From the NCBI GenBank assembly GCA_903908065.1, contig CAIVQO010000092.1, positions 20,619 through 84,618 of the forward strand: a stretch of 64,000 nucleotides of DNA, given 5' to 3'. Below, in pieces: positions 1 to 8,285 of the stretch. How positions within the stretch are numbered: position 1 is the first letter of the stretch; every line of letters starts with the position of its first letter. Made by a program: the position numbers and the translations under genes. The notes beneath the pieces were generated by a model. The model was not told the DNA's origin. It did no database searches and worked only from the letters and a program-made list of their open reading frames with translations. Origin of the DNA: an uncultured beta proteobacterium. GTDB lineage: Bacteria; Pseudomonadota; Gammaproteobacteria; Burkholderiales; Rhodocyclaceae.

Positions 1-138
1 AGTCAGCAGGTTCTTGAACTTGAACTTGACCACGGCGGCACTGCGACCGCCCTTGTTGTATTCGGCCTTCTGCACGACGAGCGGGTCGTTGCCGACCATC
101 ACGACGTTGCCGGCGCGGAGTTCCTGGGCGATTTTCAT
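1..138 (-). CDS. efp: Elongation factor P, N-terminal part (runs off the window)
   Basis: The reverse strand from 138 encodes a typical EF-P start ([11 protein letters not shown]), with 46 codons visible before the window edge. EF-P binds between the ribosomal P and E sites and relieves stalling at polyproline stretches. Residue 32 by direct count is arginine, inside [10 protein letters not shown]. In the EarP branch of EF-P this arginine is rhamnosylated, whereas EpmA-type EF-Ps carry lysine there. The gene follows earP on the same strand after 33 bases, so the substrate and its modifying enzyme are probably co-transcribed. The C-terminal domains lie outside the window. Confidence 0.93.
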   Translation of the reverse strand, partial: MKIAQELRAGNVVMVGNDPLVVQKAEYNKGGRSAAVVKFKFKNLLT

Positions 139-171
139 GGCATGAATCCTGAAGCGGGAATTGGAAACCCG

Positions 172-1215
172 CTATTTTAGCCGCTCGCCACTGAATTGCA
201 CAAGAGCGGCCGCGAGGTTCGGCAGTCCGGAAAGCGTTTCGCGCCAGGTTTTTGCAGCAACTTCCTGGTCCGGCAGCGACGCGGCAAATGCCTGCCAGTC
301 GAGGCGGCGCCAGCCATTCCATGCATGCCAGAACGGGCGCAATACGTTGCCTGCCGGGTGCCGGTCGAGAAAGGCGTCGAGCTTGACACGGTGGGCATCG
401 TCTTCCTGCGGATAGATGTGCCAGACGAAGGGCTTGGCCGCCCATTGGGCGCGCACGAAGGAGTCTTCGCCCCGTACGAAGTTCAGGTCACAGGCCCAGA
501 GGATTTCGTCGTAGCGGCGCTGGGGCAGGAAGGGCAGGGGGAACTGGTTCACAGCGCCATTAGAGGATGTCCGTTGCACTCCGCCTGGGAGCAGGATCGA
601 TACCGGGCGCTCCGATGTGGCCAGGGCGGTCAATAGGTCCGGTAACGGGGCATGCGGGTAGGCGAACATCGAAATCGTCAGCTCGTCCACTTGTCGCGGT
701 GGCAGGCCGAATTCGGCACGAAATGCCGACTCGTTGAAGGCGGCACGGCGGGCTTCGTAATCGACCTCGCGCAGCAAGCCGCCGGTGGCGGCATCGAAAC
801 CCGGGAAGAGGAAATGCTTGACCAGCGGCAGGCGCGGATGCGGCGAAGCTTGGCCATGGCAGGATGCGACCCAGGATTCGGCGGAGAGGTATTCCAGGTT
901 GATCCAGACCGGCTGGTGCTCTGCGCGAGCCATTGCCGCGACATACTCGGCCGGCGGATCGCAGGCGAAGGCTTCGATGACGACCTCGGCCGGATCCACG
1001 GCAGGCCAGGGCGCGTCCCAGTGGCGGACCTCGATCGGCCCCTTGGCCATGTCCGGTGCCAGCCGATACAGTGGCTGTGGATCGTCGATCCAGAGGCGGA
1101 CCTGCCAGCCGTGTTCGTGCGCGAGTTGGCTGGCCAGGCGCCAACAGACCCCCGCGTCGCCATAGTTGTCGACCACGGCGCAGAAAATGTCGCAGGTAGG
1201 AGGCATCGATGTCAT
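172..1215 (-). CDS. earP: EF-P arginine rhamnosyltransferase EarP
   Basis: 347-residue GT-B-type glycosyltransferase of the EarP (DUF2331) family, which transfers rhamnose from dTDP-rhamnose to Arg32 of EF-P. Two family signatures are visible: the N-terminal DNYGDAGVCWRL, containing the conserved aspartates, and the C-terminal RGEDSFVRAQWA followed by KPFVWHIYPQ, which binds the nucleotide sugar. The ATG at 1215 is chosen because AGGA lies about 10 bases upstream and the protein then starts just before the signature. An upstream in-frame ATG at 1260 would add 15 unconserved residues. It lies immediately upstream of efp on the same strand. Its start region is divergent from the uracil-DNA glycosylase gene. 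Confidence 0.92.
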   Translation of the reverse strand: MTSMPPTCDIFCAVVDNYGDAGVCWRLASQLAHEHGWQVRLWIDDPQPLYRLAPDMAKGPIEVRHWDAPWPAVDPAEVVIEAFACDPPAEYVAAMARAEHQPVWINLEYLSAESWVASCHGQASPHPRLPLVKHFLFPGFDAATGGLLREVDYEARRAAFNESAFRAEFGLPPRQVDELTISMFAYPHAPLPDLLTALATSERPVSILLPGGVQRTSSNGAVNQFPLPFLPQRRYDEILWACDLNFVRGEDSFVRAQWAAKPFVWHIYPQEDDAHRVKLDAFLDRHPAGNVLRPFWHAWNGWRRLDWQAFAASLPDQEVAAKTWRETLSGLPNLAAALVQFSGERLK

Positions 1216-1237
1216 GGCGAGGCGGTATCCTAGCTCA

Positions 1238-1867
1238 ATGGATTCCCTCTTACGTTGCACCGATTGCCCCCGCCTGGCGGGCTTCCTCGCCGATGTGAGG
1301 AGCCGGCACCCTGATTACCACGCCCGTCCCGTGCTTCCCTTTGGCGATCCCAAGGCGCGATTGCTGGTCGTAGGCCTCGCCCCCGGCATGCATGGCGCCA
1401 ATCGCACCGGGCGACCGTTCACCGGCGATTACGCCGGGATCCTGCTCTACGAGACGCTGCACGTCTTCGGCTTTGCCTCGCGGGCAGAATCCGTCGCCGC
1501 CGATGATGGGCTGCGCCTGATCGATTGCCGGATCAGCAATGCGGTGAAATGCCTGCCGCCGGAGAACAAACCGGAACCGGCCGAGATCAAGACCTGCAAC
1601 CGCTATCTTGCCGAGGAACTGCGTGCGGCTCCGGAGCTGCGTGTCTTACTGGCGCTTGGCCTGGTGGCGCACAAGGCGGTGTTGATGGCGCTGGGCATGA
1701 AGCAATCGGCGTTCTCCTTTGCCCATGGTGCGCGCCACGTCCTGCCGGACGGCCGGATTCTGATCGACAGCTATCACTGCAGTCGCTACAACACCCAGAC
1801 TCGCCGTCTCACCAGCGCCGACTTCCAGGAAGTGTTTCGCCGTGTCCGCCAAGACATCGACGCCTGA
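1238..1867 (+). CDS. Uracil-DNA glycosylase, family 5 (UdgB-like)
   Basis: About 209 residues. It excises uracil and probably other deaminated bases from DNA as the first step of base-excision repair. The motif GLAPGMHGANRTGRPFTGD is the active-site motif 1 of family 4/5 uracil glycosylases, and the HGANRTG form points to family 5 (UDGb). A second conserved block, SYHCSRYNTQT, lies near the C-terminus. N-terminal cysteines (CTDCPRL) are candidates for the iron-sulfur cluster of this superfamily. Start: ATG 1238 leaves 22 bases to the divergent earP start; in-frame starts at 1166 and 1214 would run into earP. The 3' end overlaps uvrC by 26 bases, so the two repair genes are coupled. Confidence 0.85.
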   Translation: MDSLLRCTDCPRLAGFLADVRSRHPDYHARPVLPFGDPKARLLVVGLAPGMHGANRTGRPFTGDYAGILLYETLHVFGFASRAESVAADDGLRLIDCRISNAVKCLPPENKPEPAEIKTCNRYLAEELRAAPELRVLLALGLVAHKAVLMALGMKQSAFSFAHGARHVLPDGRILIDSYHCSRYNTQTRRLTSADFQEVFRRVRQDIDA

Positions 1868-3644
1868 ACCCGCGTTCGATGCCCGGGAGTTCCTCGCCTC
1901 CCTGACCGAGGCCCCGGGGGTGTATCGCATGCTCGCCGCCGATCGTGCCGTGTTGTATGTCGGCAAGGCGAAGAACCTGAAGAAGCGCGTGTCGTCCTAC
2001 TTTCAGAAGACGGGCCAAAGCCCGCGCATTGCGCTGATGCTGCAGCAGGTCGCGGCGATGGAAGTGACGGCCACGCGCTCCGAGGCCGAGGCCCTGATCC
2101 TGGAAAACACGCTGATCAAGAAGCTCGCACCGAAGTACAACATCCTGTTCCGCGACGACAAGTCCTACCCCTACATCGGGCTTTCCGGCGGCGAGTTTCC
2201 CCGGCTCTTCTACCATCGGGGCGCCTTCGAAAAGAAGTCGCGCTATTTCGGTCCCTTTCCCAGTGGCCTCGCGGTGCGCGAGAGCATTCAGCTCATCCAG
2301 AAAACCTTTCTGCTTCGTACCTGCGAGGAGGCGGTGTTTGCCCATCGCTCCCGTCCCTGCCTGATGCATCAGATCCGGCGCTGCAAGGCACCGTGCGTCG
2401 GCCTGGTTTCTGCTGCTGATTACGGTGCCGACGTAAGGCTGGCGGAGATGTTCCTGCGCGGCCGCCATTCGGAGGTCATCGATGGGCTGACGCAGCGCAT
2501 GGAGGCGGCAGCTACCGCCCTGCGCTTCGAAGAAGCAGCCGCCTGGCGCGACCAGGTGCGCGCGCTGCAGGCGGTGCTGCATCGGCAATACGTCAGTTCG
2601 ACGCGCGATGCCGATGTCGATATCGTCGCCGCCGTGGTCGATCGCGGTGCCCTTTGCATCAACCTCGCCATGGTGCGCGGTGGTCTGCACCTGGGCGATC
2701 GCGCCTACTTTCCGCAGGCGGCCGGTGAAGTCGAGGCGGGCGAAGGGCTGGCGGCATTCCTTGCCCAGCACTACGCCGAGCATCCGGTTCCCTCGCGCCT
2801 GATTCTCGGCGTTTGGCCGCTGGAGGACATCGACGAGGCGCTCAATGCTGGCCCGCCGCGCAATGAAATGGAGCGCGCCTGGATGGAGATGGCGCTGAAG
2901 AATGCCGATCTGGCATTGCAGGCGCGCTGGCAAAGCAAATCGCGCAGCAGCAGTCGGCTCGCGGCCTTGCAGGAGGCGCTCGAACTCGCAGAACCCCCGC
3001 GTCGCATCGAGTGTTTCGACATCAGCCATACCCTGGGGGAAGGCACCGTGGCGTCTTGCGTCGTCAATATCGACGGCGCGATGAAGAAGGGCGAATACCG
3101 CCGCTTCAATATTGAGGGCATCCAGCCGGGGGATGATTACGCCGCCATGCGCCAGGCCCTGACGCGGCGTTACGAGAAGGTGGCCACGGGGGAGACCGTT
3201 TCGCCGGACCTGATCCTGATCGACGGCGGCAAAGGCCAGCATCGCGTGGCGCGGGAAGTCTTCGCCGAACTTGGGCTCGATCACCTGGCGAGCATCGGCG
3301 TTGCCAAGGGCGAGGAGCGCAAGCCCGGACTCGAAACCCTTTTCGTGCATGGACGGGAGCTGCCGCTACAATTGGCCATGGACCACGCCGGCTTCCACCT
3401 GATTCAGGAGATTCGCGACGAAGCACATCGCTTTGCGATCGTTGGTCATCGCGCCCGGCGGGCCAAGCCGCGCGGACGTTCGAAACTTGAGGACGTCGCC
3501 GGCGTCGGCCCGACGCGGCGCCGCAAGCTGCTGGCCCAGTTTGGGGGCCTGGATGGAGTCAAGGCGGCGACCATCGAGGATCTCTGTCGCGTCGAGGGTA
3601 TTTCGCGTCGCTTGGCGGAAGACATCTACCACGCATTTCATTGA
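1842..3644 (+). CDS. uvrC: Excinuclease ABC subunit C
   Basis: 600 residues, the usual UvrC length. It makes both incisions around bulky lesions in nucleotide excision repair with UvrA and UvrB. Domains in order: GIY-YIG nuclease at about residues 24-100 (GVYRM, VLYVGKAKNLKKR), a cysteine-containing region, the UVR motif near 205-240 (FEEAAAWRDQVRAL), the RNase-H-like second nuclease around 385-540 (ECFDISH, LILIDGGKGQ) and C-terminal helix-hairpin-helix repeats (VAGVGPTRRRKLL). The start codon is GTG at 1842, inside the end of the glycosylase gene and preceded by AGGAAG. The stop is followed at once by pgsA, a classic proteobacterial uvrC-pgsA arrangement. Confidence 0.97.
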   Translation: MSAKTSTPEPAFDAREFLASLTEAPGVYRMLAADRAVLYVGKAKNLKKRVSSYFQKTGQSPRIALMLQQVAAMEVTATRSEAEALILENTLIKKLAPKYNILFRDDKSYPYIGLSGGEFPRLFYHRGAFEKKSRYFGPFPSGLAVRESIQLIQKTFLLRTCEEAVFAHRSRPCLMHQIRRCKAPCVGLVSAADYGADVRLAEMFLRGRHSEVIDGLTQRMEAAATALRFEEAAAWRDQVRALQAVLHRQYVSSTRDADVDIVAAVVDRGALCINLAMVRGGLHLGDRAYFPQAAGEVEAGEGLAAFLAQHYAEHPVPSRLILGVWPLEDIDEALNAGPPRNEMERAWMEMALKNADLALQARWQSKSRSSSRLAALQEALELAEPPRRIECFDISHTLGEGTVASCVVNIDGAMKKGEYRRFNIEGIQPGDDYAAMRQALTRRYEKVATGETVSPDLILIDGGKGQHRVAREVFAELGLDHLASIGVAKGEERKPGLETLFVHGRELPLQLAMDHAGFHLIQEIRDEAHRFAIVGHRARRAKPRGRSKLEDVAGVGPTRRRKLLAQFGGLDGVKAATIEDLCRVEGISRRLAEDIYHAFH

Positions 3645-3645
3645 C

Positions 3646-4209
3646 ATGCCGCTGAACATTCCCAATCTGCTGACCTGGGCGCGCATACTTCTGATTCCTG
3701 TGGTTGTGGGCGTGTTCTACCTGCCGCTGAGCGGCGGAGAGCAGAATTTCATCGCCACTATCGCTTTCGTTGTTGCGGCAATCACAGACTGGATTGATGG
3801 CTGGCTGGCGCGCAAGCTGAACCAGACGTCGGCATTCGGGGCCTTCCTCGATCCGGTGGCGGACAAATTGATGGTGGCGGCGGCGCTGGTGATGCTGGTC
3901 AAGCTCGATCGTGCCGATGCGATCCTGGCGTTCGTCATCATTGGTCGCGAGATCGCGATATCGGCCCTGCGCGAATGGATGGCGCATATCGGGGCGCGCA
4001 AGAGCGTGGCCGTTTCCGTCCTCGGCAAGCTGAAGACGATTGCTCAGATGACGGCGATTCCGATGCTGCTATGGCATGCCCCGATCGGGCCTTTGAACGT
4101 GGTTTGGCTCGGTACAGTGGCCTTGTGGATCGCTGCCTTGCTGACCTTGTGGTCGATGGGCTATTACCTGCGCAAAGCGTGGCCGGAAATTTCCGAGCGC
4201 AGTCGTTGA
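3646..4209 (+). CDS. pgsA: CDP-diacylglycerol-glycerol-3-phosphate 3-phosphatidyltransferase
   Basis: 187-residue inner-membrane enzyme that makes phosphatidylglycerophosphate, committing CDP-diacylglycerol to phosphatidylglycerol and cardiolipin. It shows the CDP-alcohol phosphotransferase signature DWIDGWLARKLNQTSAFGAF followed by LDPVADK, which supplies the catalytic aspartates. Several hydrophobic membrane segments flank the motif (for example ILLIPVVVGVFYL and VVWLGTVALWIAALLTLW). The ATG at 3646 begins one base after the uvrC stop codon, so translation is probably coupled. The last codons contain the -35 box of the downstream tRNA promoter. Confidence 0.96.
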   Translation: MPLNIPNLLTWARILLIPVVVGVFYLPLSGGEQNFIATIAFVVAAITDWIDGWLARKLNQTSAFGAFLDPVADKLMVAAALVMLVKLDRADAILAFVIIGREIAISALREWMAHIGARKSVAVSVLGKLKTIAQMTAIPMLLWHAPIGPLNVVWLGTVALWIAALLTLWSMGYYLRKAWPEISERSR

Positions 4210-4233
4210 CAGCGTAAATGTCCCCGCTATAAT
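4206..4233 (+). promoter_or_regulatory. Sigma-70 promoter of the tRNA operon
   Basis: A perfect TTGACA (4206-4211), a 16-base spacer and a perfect TATAAT (4228-4233) lie 14 bases before the first tRNA. The -35 box overlaps the TGA stop of pgsA. This is the strongest promoter match in the window and suits a stable-RNA operon. Confidence 0.9.
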
Positions 4234-4246
4234 GCGCGGCTGTTTT

Positions 4247-4322
4247 GCGGCAGTAGCTCAGTTGGTAGAGCGCAACCTTGCCAAGGTTGAGGTCGAGAGT
4301 TCGAGACTCTTCTGCCGCTCCA
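4247..4322 (+). tRNA. tRNA-Gly (anticodon GCC)
   Basis: 76 bases with an encoded CCA end. The acceptor stem pairs GCGGCAG with CTGCCGC. The anticodon stem CAACC/GGTTG encloses loop TTGCCAA, giving anticodon GCC. The T-arm reads GAGAGTTCGAGACTC. It is first of three tRNAs behind the promoter at 4206. Confidence 0.97.
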
Positions 4323-4373
4323 GAATTCCGGGGGAAAGCCATGCTTTCCCCCTTTTAACTTCAAGTCCTTCGC

Positions 4374-4447
4374 GGCGCGATGGCAGAGTGGTTATGCAGC
4401 GGCCTGCAAAGCCGTGTACCTCGGTTCGATTCCGGGTCGCGCCTCCA
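4374..4447 (+). tRNA. tRNA-Cys (anticodon GCA)
   Basis: 74 bases with encoded CCA. Acceptor stem GGCGCGA/TCGCGCC, anticodon loop CTGCAAA giving GCA, T-loop GGTTCGATTCC. It is the second gene of the Gly-Cys-Leu cluster. Confidence 0.97.
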
Positions 4448-4490
4448 GTATTCCTCCGCTTGGAGCCCTGGCTAAGGAGCCTCGGCTCAG

Positions 4491-4575
4491 GCCCGGATGG
4501 TGAAATTGGTAGACACAAGGGACTTAAAATCCCTCGCCGCAAGGCGTACCGGTTCGATTCCGGTTCCGGGCACCA
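4491..4575 (+). tRNA. tRNA-Leu (anticodon TAA)
   Basis: 85 bases with encoded CCA and a long variable arm (CTCGCCGCAAGGCG), as expected for a class II tRNA. Acceptor stem GCCCGGA/TCCGGGC, anticodon loop CTTAAAA giving TAA. It is the last gene of the cluster. Downstream, AAAGCGCTTTTT at about 4580-4591 is a weak terminator candidate. Confidence 0.97.
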
Positions 4576-4629
4576 CCTAAAGCGCTTTTTCGGACCAACG
4601 CCCGTTTCGGGGATCGGTTCGTCGGAGGC

Positions 4630-5553
4630 TCAGCCAGAAAAGTAGCCGGCCCCTTTTTCTTCCAGAAGGCGCATCACCGCAGATTTGCGGAAGACAAAGA
4701 GCTCCTCGGCGAGTTCATCCTCTGCGAGTTTGCGCAGGATTGCGGCGCGATCGATTCCGACCAGCGCCTCGACCTCGGCCAGATCGACCAGTTCGAGCTC
4801 GCTGCGGATATAGCCGGCGAGGTCCTGATTCGCCGACTCCGGAAGGTTCTGCGCTTTCCTGACGATTTCCTCGTGATTGAAGCGGACCATCTGGTAGGCC
4901 GGCTTACCGTCATCGACCGTGACCACCTTGTCGTTGAGACGAACTTTGCGATAGCCGGGGCGGCCCGATTCGATGGTGATCAAGCTGAGCTTGAACATGT
5001 GCTTGAGCGTTGCGTTCACCTCCTGGCGGGAGTGACGCAGGATACGCATGCACTGGTCGACCACTTCGTCGATCGGCAGCGAAATCTCTGCTTCTCGTTC
5101 CCGCTTCAGTTTGTTGGACGCGACTTGCGGCGCAGCGATCAGTTCCAGCAGTTGCGCATAGGCCACCACCACGGATAACCCCATCGCGTGACGCGCCACC
5201 AATTCGTCTTTGCGCTTGACCATGGCGATCAGGGTCCGCAGCATGTAGCGGACGATGGGTGAAGACTTGTCGATCAGTCGTTCCAGTGCGTCAGCTTCTA
5301 TCACCTGGAATTCGCAGTAGGTCAAAGCCTTTGCCGTGGCACTGCGCGGTTCGGTTGATAGAAGGGCCATTTCCCCAAAGAACTGGCCGCGCCCAAGGGT
5401 GGAAAGCACGACCTTGCGCTCGCCGCGCGTTATCGATATCTCAACTGACCCTTCCTTGATGACATACATGAAGGGATTGCCCATCGACCCCTCGGAGAAG
5501 ATCACTTCGCCGGGAGAGGCCGCTCGTGTGGGTAGCGATTGCTGTTGCGCCAT
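4630..5553 (-). CDS. Cyclic-nucleotide-binding (Crp/Fnr-like) regulatory protein
   Basis: 307 residues. The N-terminal part, about residues 10-120, is a cNMP-binding beta-roll with a phosphate-binding-cassette-like motif (GQFFGEMALLSTEPRSATAKA). A helical middle and a winged-helix-like region follow (residues about 160-220, with VVDQCMRILRHSRQEVNATLKHM containing an HTH-like helix pair). The C-terminal about 90 residues are highly charged and helical, ending with a FliG/MgtE-like stretch (VGIDRAAILRKLAEDEL, VFRKSAVMRLLEEKG). Start ATG 5553 is preferred because GAGG sits 9 bases upstream; the GTG three codons earlier overlaps that signal. The gene converges on the tRNA operon and its target genes are unknown. 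It lacks the N-terminal cysteine cluster of FNR, so it is not an oxygen-sensing FNR. Confidence 0.75.
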   Translation of the reverse strand: MAQQQSLPTRAASPGEVIFSEGSMGNPFMYVIKEGSVEISITRGERKVVLSTLGRGQFFGEMALLSTEPRSATAKALTYCEFQVIEADALERLIDKSSPIVRYMLRTLIAMVKRKDELVARHAMGLSVVVAYAQLLELIAAPQVASNKLKREREAEISLPIDEVVDQCMRILRHSRQEVNATLKHMFKLSLITIESGRPGYRKVRLNDKVVTVDDGKPAYQMVRFNHEEIVRKAQNLPESANQDLAGYIRSELELVDLAEVEALVGIDRAAILRKLAEDELAEELFVFRKSAVMRLLEEKGAGYFSG

Positions 5554-5762
5554 GGATTGCACCCTCGATTCCGGGCGACCGCTGCCCTCTCATGACGCCA
5601 AGGCCGTGGCCGCAAATTCGTTCAATAAGCTGATCGAATCAGGATAAACCAAAGACGAGGCCCGCAACCTTGTGGAAACTACGTGATTTCTGCGGGAAAT
5701 ACGAGGCGCGGCGGGAGATACAATAGGGCCGTCAACGCTTTCCGTGGCATTTCGGATCTATT

Positions 5763-6194
5763 GTGATCGTCCTCAACATTCTTTGTGATTCAGGCCATCG
5801 CTTCGAGGGCTGGTTCGCCTCGACCGACGCCTTTCGCAGCCAGTGTGAGCGGCAGCTCGTGAATTGCCCGCACTGCCAAACCTCGGATGTGCGCTTGCTG
5901 CCCTCCGCTCCGCACGTCCGGCGCAGCGTCGTTGCCTCTGCCGAAGCCGTGGCTGAGGCGCCTGCGGTCCCGACCGAACTTGCCGGCAAACTGTTCCAGG
6001 TGCTGGCGCAGGCCGCAAAACAGGCCGAGAACGTGGGCGAGCGCTTCCCTGAAGAGGCCCGACGAATCCACTATGACGAGGCGCCTGCCCGCAGCATTCG
6101 TGGCCGTGCCAGTGCCGAGGAAACCCTGGCATTGCTCGACGAAGGCATCATGGTCTTGCCGGCACCGGTCCCTCACGAGGACGAGTTCCACTGA
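5763..6194 (+). CDS. DUF1178 family protein
   Basis: 143 residues beginning at a GTG. It matches the DUF1178 pattern: an N-terminal LCDSGHRFEGWF, a zinc-ribbon-like pair (NCPHCQTSDV) and a C-terminal block with VGERFPEEARRIHY and a glutamate-rich end. The family is widespread in proteobacteria and has no established function; the cysteine arrangement hints at metal or nucleic-acid binding. It faces the response-regulator/cyclase gene convergently with an 18-base gap. The preceding 200-base gap holds only promoter-like AT patches. No strong ribosome-binding site precedes the start, so the exact first codon is uncertain. Confidence 0.8.
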   Translation: MIVLNILCDSGHRFEGWFASTDAFRSQCERQLVNCPHCQTSDVRLLPSAPHVRRSVVASAEAVAEAPAVPTELAGKLFQVLAQAAKQAENVGERFPEEARRIHYDEAPARSIRGRASAEETLALLDEGIMVLPAPVPHEDEFH

Positions 6195-6212
6195 AGCGGC
6201 CTTAGCCGTGAC

Positions 6213-7310
6213 TCAGGTGGTCGCCACCGGTTCGAAAATTTTGACCGGGGTGGCAAAGCCTTTCAGCATTACTTCGCCAGCTTCCCGCATCGGTATCGTT
6301 GCCCCGGCGTTCAGGGCGGCTTGTTGTGCGATCAATATCTGACCGCCGCGTGCTTCGCTGCAAAGACGCGCGGCGAGATTGGTGACGCTGCCGATGGCGC
6401 CGTAATCGCGCCTGCCCTCGAAGCCTATGGCGCCAATGGTCGCCACCCCCTGTGCGATGCCGATCCCCATGGACAGCGAGTAGCCGCGCGCCTGCCATTG
6501 CAGTTGCAGACCGGCAAAGCGCTGCTGCATGTCGAGCGCCATGCGTACCGCCGTTCCCGCCGGATCGTCGATCTCCAGCGGATCATTGAAAAATATCATC
6601 ATGCCGTCGCCGGCAAAGCGTTCCAGCGTCGCGCCGCACTGCATGACAAGTTGCCCCATGGCGGCATGAAATTCGCCCAGCACGCGCATCACTTCGTCGG
6701 CGCCGAACTCTTCGGTGAATGATGTGTAGCCGCGCAGATCCAGGAACACCACCACAATTTCACGACGGTGCGTCTTCAACGGATCGTCTGCGTCCCCGGT
6801 CAACAACATATCCGCCACCGCCGGGGAAAAGAAGCGCCGCAGGCGACCGAAGCGCTCCACCTCGGCGACGCCGTCGGCAACGCGTTGCGCCAGCGATCGG
6901 TTGAGCTCCTCCAGTTCCATGGCCTGACGGCGCAGGGCCAAATGGTTGCGCACCCTAGCCATCAGGATCGGGGTGCTGATGGGCTTGGTCAGATAGTCGA
7001 CCGCGCCCAGCGAGAGGCCATGTTCCTCGTTCTCCATTTCCGACATCGAGGTGACGAAGATGACCGGTATGTCATGGGTTGTCGGCTTTTCCTTTAGACG
7101 GGTGCAGACCTCGTAGCCGCTCATGTCGGGCATCATTACATCCAGCAGGATCAGATCCGGGGGAGGCTCGGACGAGGCTTGTGCCAGTGCCTTGGCGCCA
7201 CAGTCGGCGGTGATGACCCGGTAGTGTGCTTGCAGCAGCTTCTGCAGCAGCAGCACATTCACCGGATGATCATCGACTACCAGGATCGTCGCGCTTTTCT
7301 CCGCGTTCAT
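6213..7310 (-). CDS. Response regulator with class III nucleotidyl cyclase output
   Basis: 365 residues. The N-terminal REC domain (about 8-122) has the acidic pair DD at 13-14, phospho-acceptor Asp57 in LLDVMMPD and the TKP lysine motif. A coiled-coil linker (ALRRQAMELEELNRSLAQRV) leads to a class III adenylate/guanylate cyclase domain (about 180-350). Both metal-binding aspartates are present, in VVVFLDLRGYTSF and in LERFAGDGMMIFF. It should make a cyclic nucleotide, probably cAMP, in response to phosphorylation by an unidentified histidine kinase. Start ATG 7310 is preferred over GTG 7328. It is the last gene of the suhB-mutS-phosphoesterase-cyclase run, 24 bases after the phosphoesterase. 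A Crp-like protein sits 1.6 kb away and could be a receptor, but that is speculative. Confidence 0.88.
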   Translation of the reverse strand: MNAEKSATILVVDDHPVNVLLLQKLLQAHYRVITADCGAKALAQASSEPPPDLILLDVMMPDMSGYEVCTRLKEKPTTHDIPVIFVTSMSEMENEEHGLSLGAVDYLTKPISTPILMARVRNHLALRRQAMELEELNRSLAQRVADGVAEVERFGRLRRFFSPAVADMLLTGDADDPLKTHRREIVVVFLDLRGYTSFTEEFGADEVMRVLGEFHAAMGQLVMQCGATLERFAGDGMMIFFNDPLEIDDPAGTAVRMALDMQQRFAGLQLQWQARGYSLSMGIGIAQGVATIGAIGFEGRRDYGAIGSVTNLAARLCSEARGGQILIAQQAALNAGATIPMREAGEVMLKGFATPVKIFEPVATT

Positions 7311-7334
7311 GGGTTCGCCCGCCTGCACCAGAAT

Positions 7335-8285
7335 TCACTGCGCATTGTATTGAAGCCTGGGCCCGGCGACGACCCGTGGCTCGAAATGAAACAGCCGGGG
7401 ATTGCGTCGATCGACCGTCGCCTTGGTCCAGCCGAAGGATGGTGAGCCATGCGTCTCCACCCGGGTGAAGTTGGCTACGGTCTGGCCGGTATCGGGGTCT
7501 TCGAGGGGCTGATCGATGCGCTGGTGATGGGTATCGCCATGGACCAGCACTACCTGCCCGGGAAAATTCCGAGTCTCCGCACGCAATTGTTCGAGAAATT
7601 GTCGATATCCCGAGGGCGGGTGGCCGGCATTTGCGGCCTGAAACCCCGGGTTTCCCTGGATGACGATCAGGATGCCTGACAGCTTTTTGCGGCGCGCCTG
7701 CGCAAACGACTGCTCCAGCCACGCGGTGTTTGCCAGGCTGCGACCGATGAACTCAGCGCGATCCGGTGCATCGTGGTTGTTGTTGGTGCCCGGGATGTTC
7801 AGCGTCACAAACAGTACCGGCCCGGTTTCCCAGCGTGAATTTTCCCGGTAGGTGGAAAATACTGCCTGTGCGCTTTGGCGCTCGAGCACCAAACGACGCT
7901 TGCCGAGCGTGAGATCGTCGGGGAAAAACAATTGACGGAGCTTTGCCAGGCGTTCCAGGGGCTGGTATCCGCCGTTGCTGCGTCGATGGCAGTCGGTCCA
8001 CTCATTGTCGCCCGGCACATAGATCAAGGGATGGACGGAGTTGGCGAAGACTCCGTGAATGTCCGCAAAGGCCTTGTCGCTACACTCGTCCGATCCGCTC
8101 TTTATGTCTCCGTCGTGGATCACGAAGGCGAGGTTCTCGCGATCCATATCGGCGATCAGATCGGGCAGGTGCAGGCGTTCCCACTGGGTATAGGGCGTGT
8201 CGCCGAAGAGGCCGAACGAGAAGCTGTCTGCCTGTGCCGGCAGGGCCAGCAGCACGCCGAGAAGCAGAAGCAGTGTTGGCCTCAC
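7335..8285 (-). CDS. Secreted calcineurin-like metallophosphoesterase
   Basis: 316 residues with an N-terminal signal peptide ([19 protein letters not shown], likely cleavage after QA), so probably periplasmic. The metallophosphoesterase metal-site motifs are present in order: [27 protein letters not shown] and LVHGDTHHQ. The substrate is not evident; the family includes phosphatases, nucleotidases and phosphodiesterases. The ATG overlaps the mutS stop codon (ATGA), so the gene is translated in the mutS operon, and it precedes the REC-cyclase gene. Confidence 0.82.
   Translation of the reverse strand: MRPTLLLLLGVLLALPAQADSFSFGLFGDTPYTQWERLHLPDLIADMDRENLAFVIHDGDIKSGSDECSDKAFADIHGVFANSVHPLIYVPGDNEWTDCHRRSNGGYQPLERLAKLRQLFFPDDLTLGKRRLVLERQSAQAVFSTYRENSRWETGPVLFVTLNIPGTNNNHDAPDRAEFIGRSLANTAWLEQSFAQARRKKLSGILIVIQGNPGFQAANAGHPPSGYRQFLEQLRAETRNFPGQVVLVHGDTHHQRIDQPLEDPDTGQTVANFTRVETHGSPSFGWTKATVDRRNPRLFHFEPRVVAGPRLQYNAQ

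Noticed and set aside
1803..1826. Repeat-like sequence at the end of the glycosylase gene (three mismatches)
   Set aside because: The encoded residues (RRLTSADF) match the normal family ending, so chance or codon bias is enough to explain it; not counted as a repeat copy.
1809..3350. A 513-codon reverse-strand frame opposite uvrC
   Set aside because: uvrC is intact and conserved on the plus strand; this is its shadow.
4576..4629. Terminator after tRNA-Leu
   Set aside because: AAAGCGCTTTTT is only a five-base stem without a proper loop; too weak to list as a feature.
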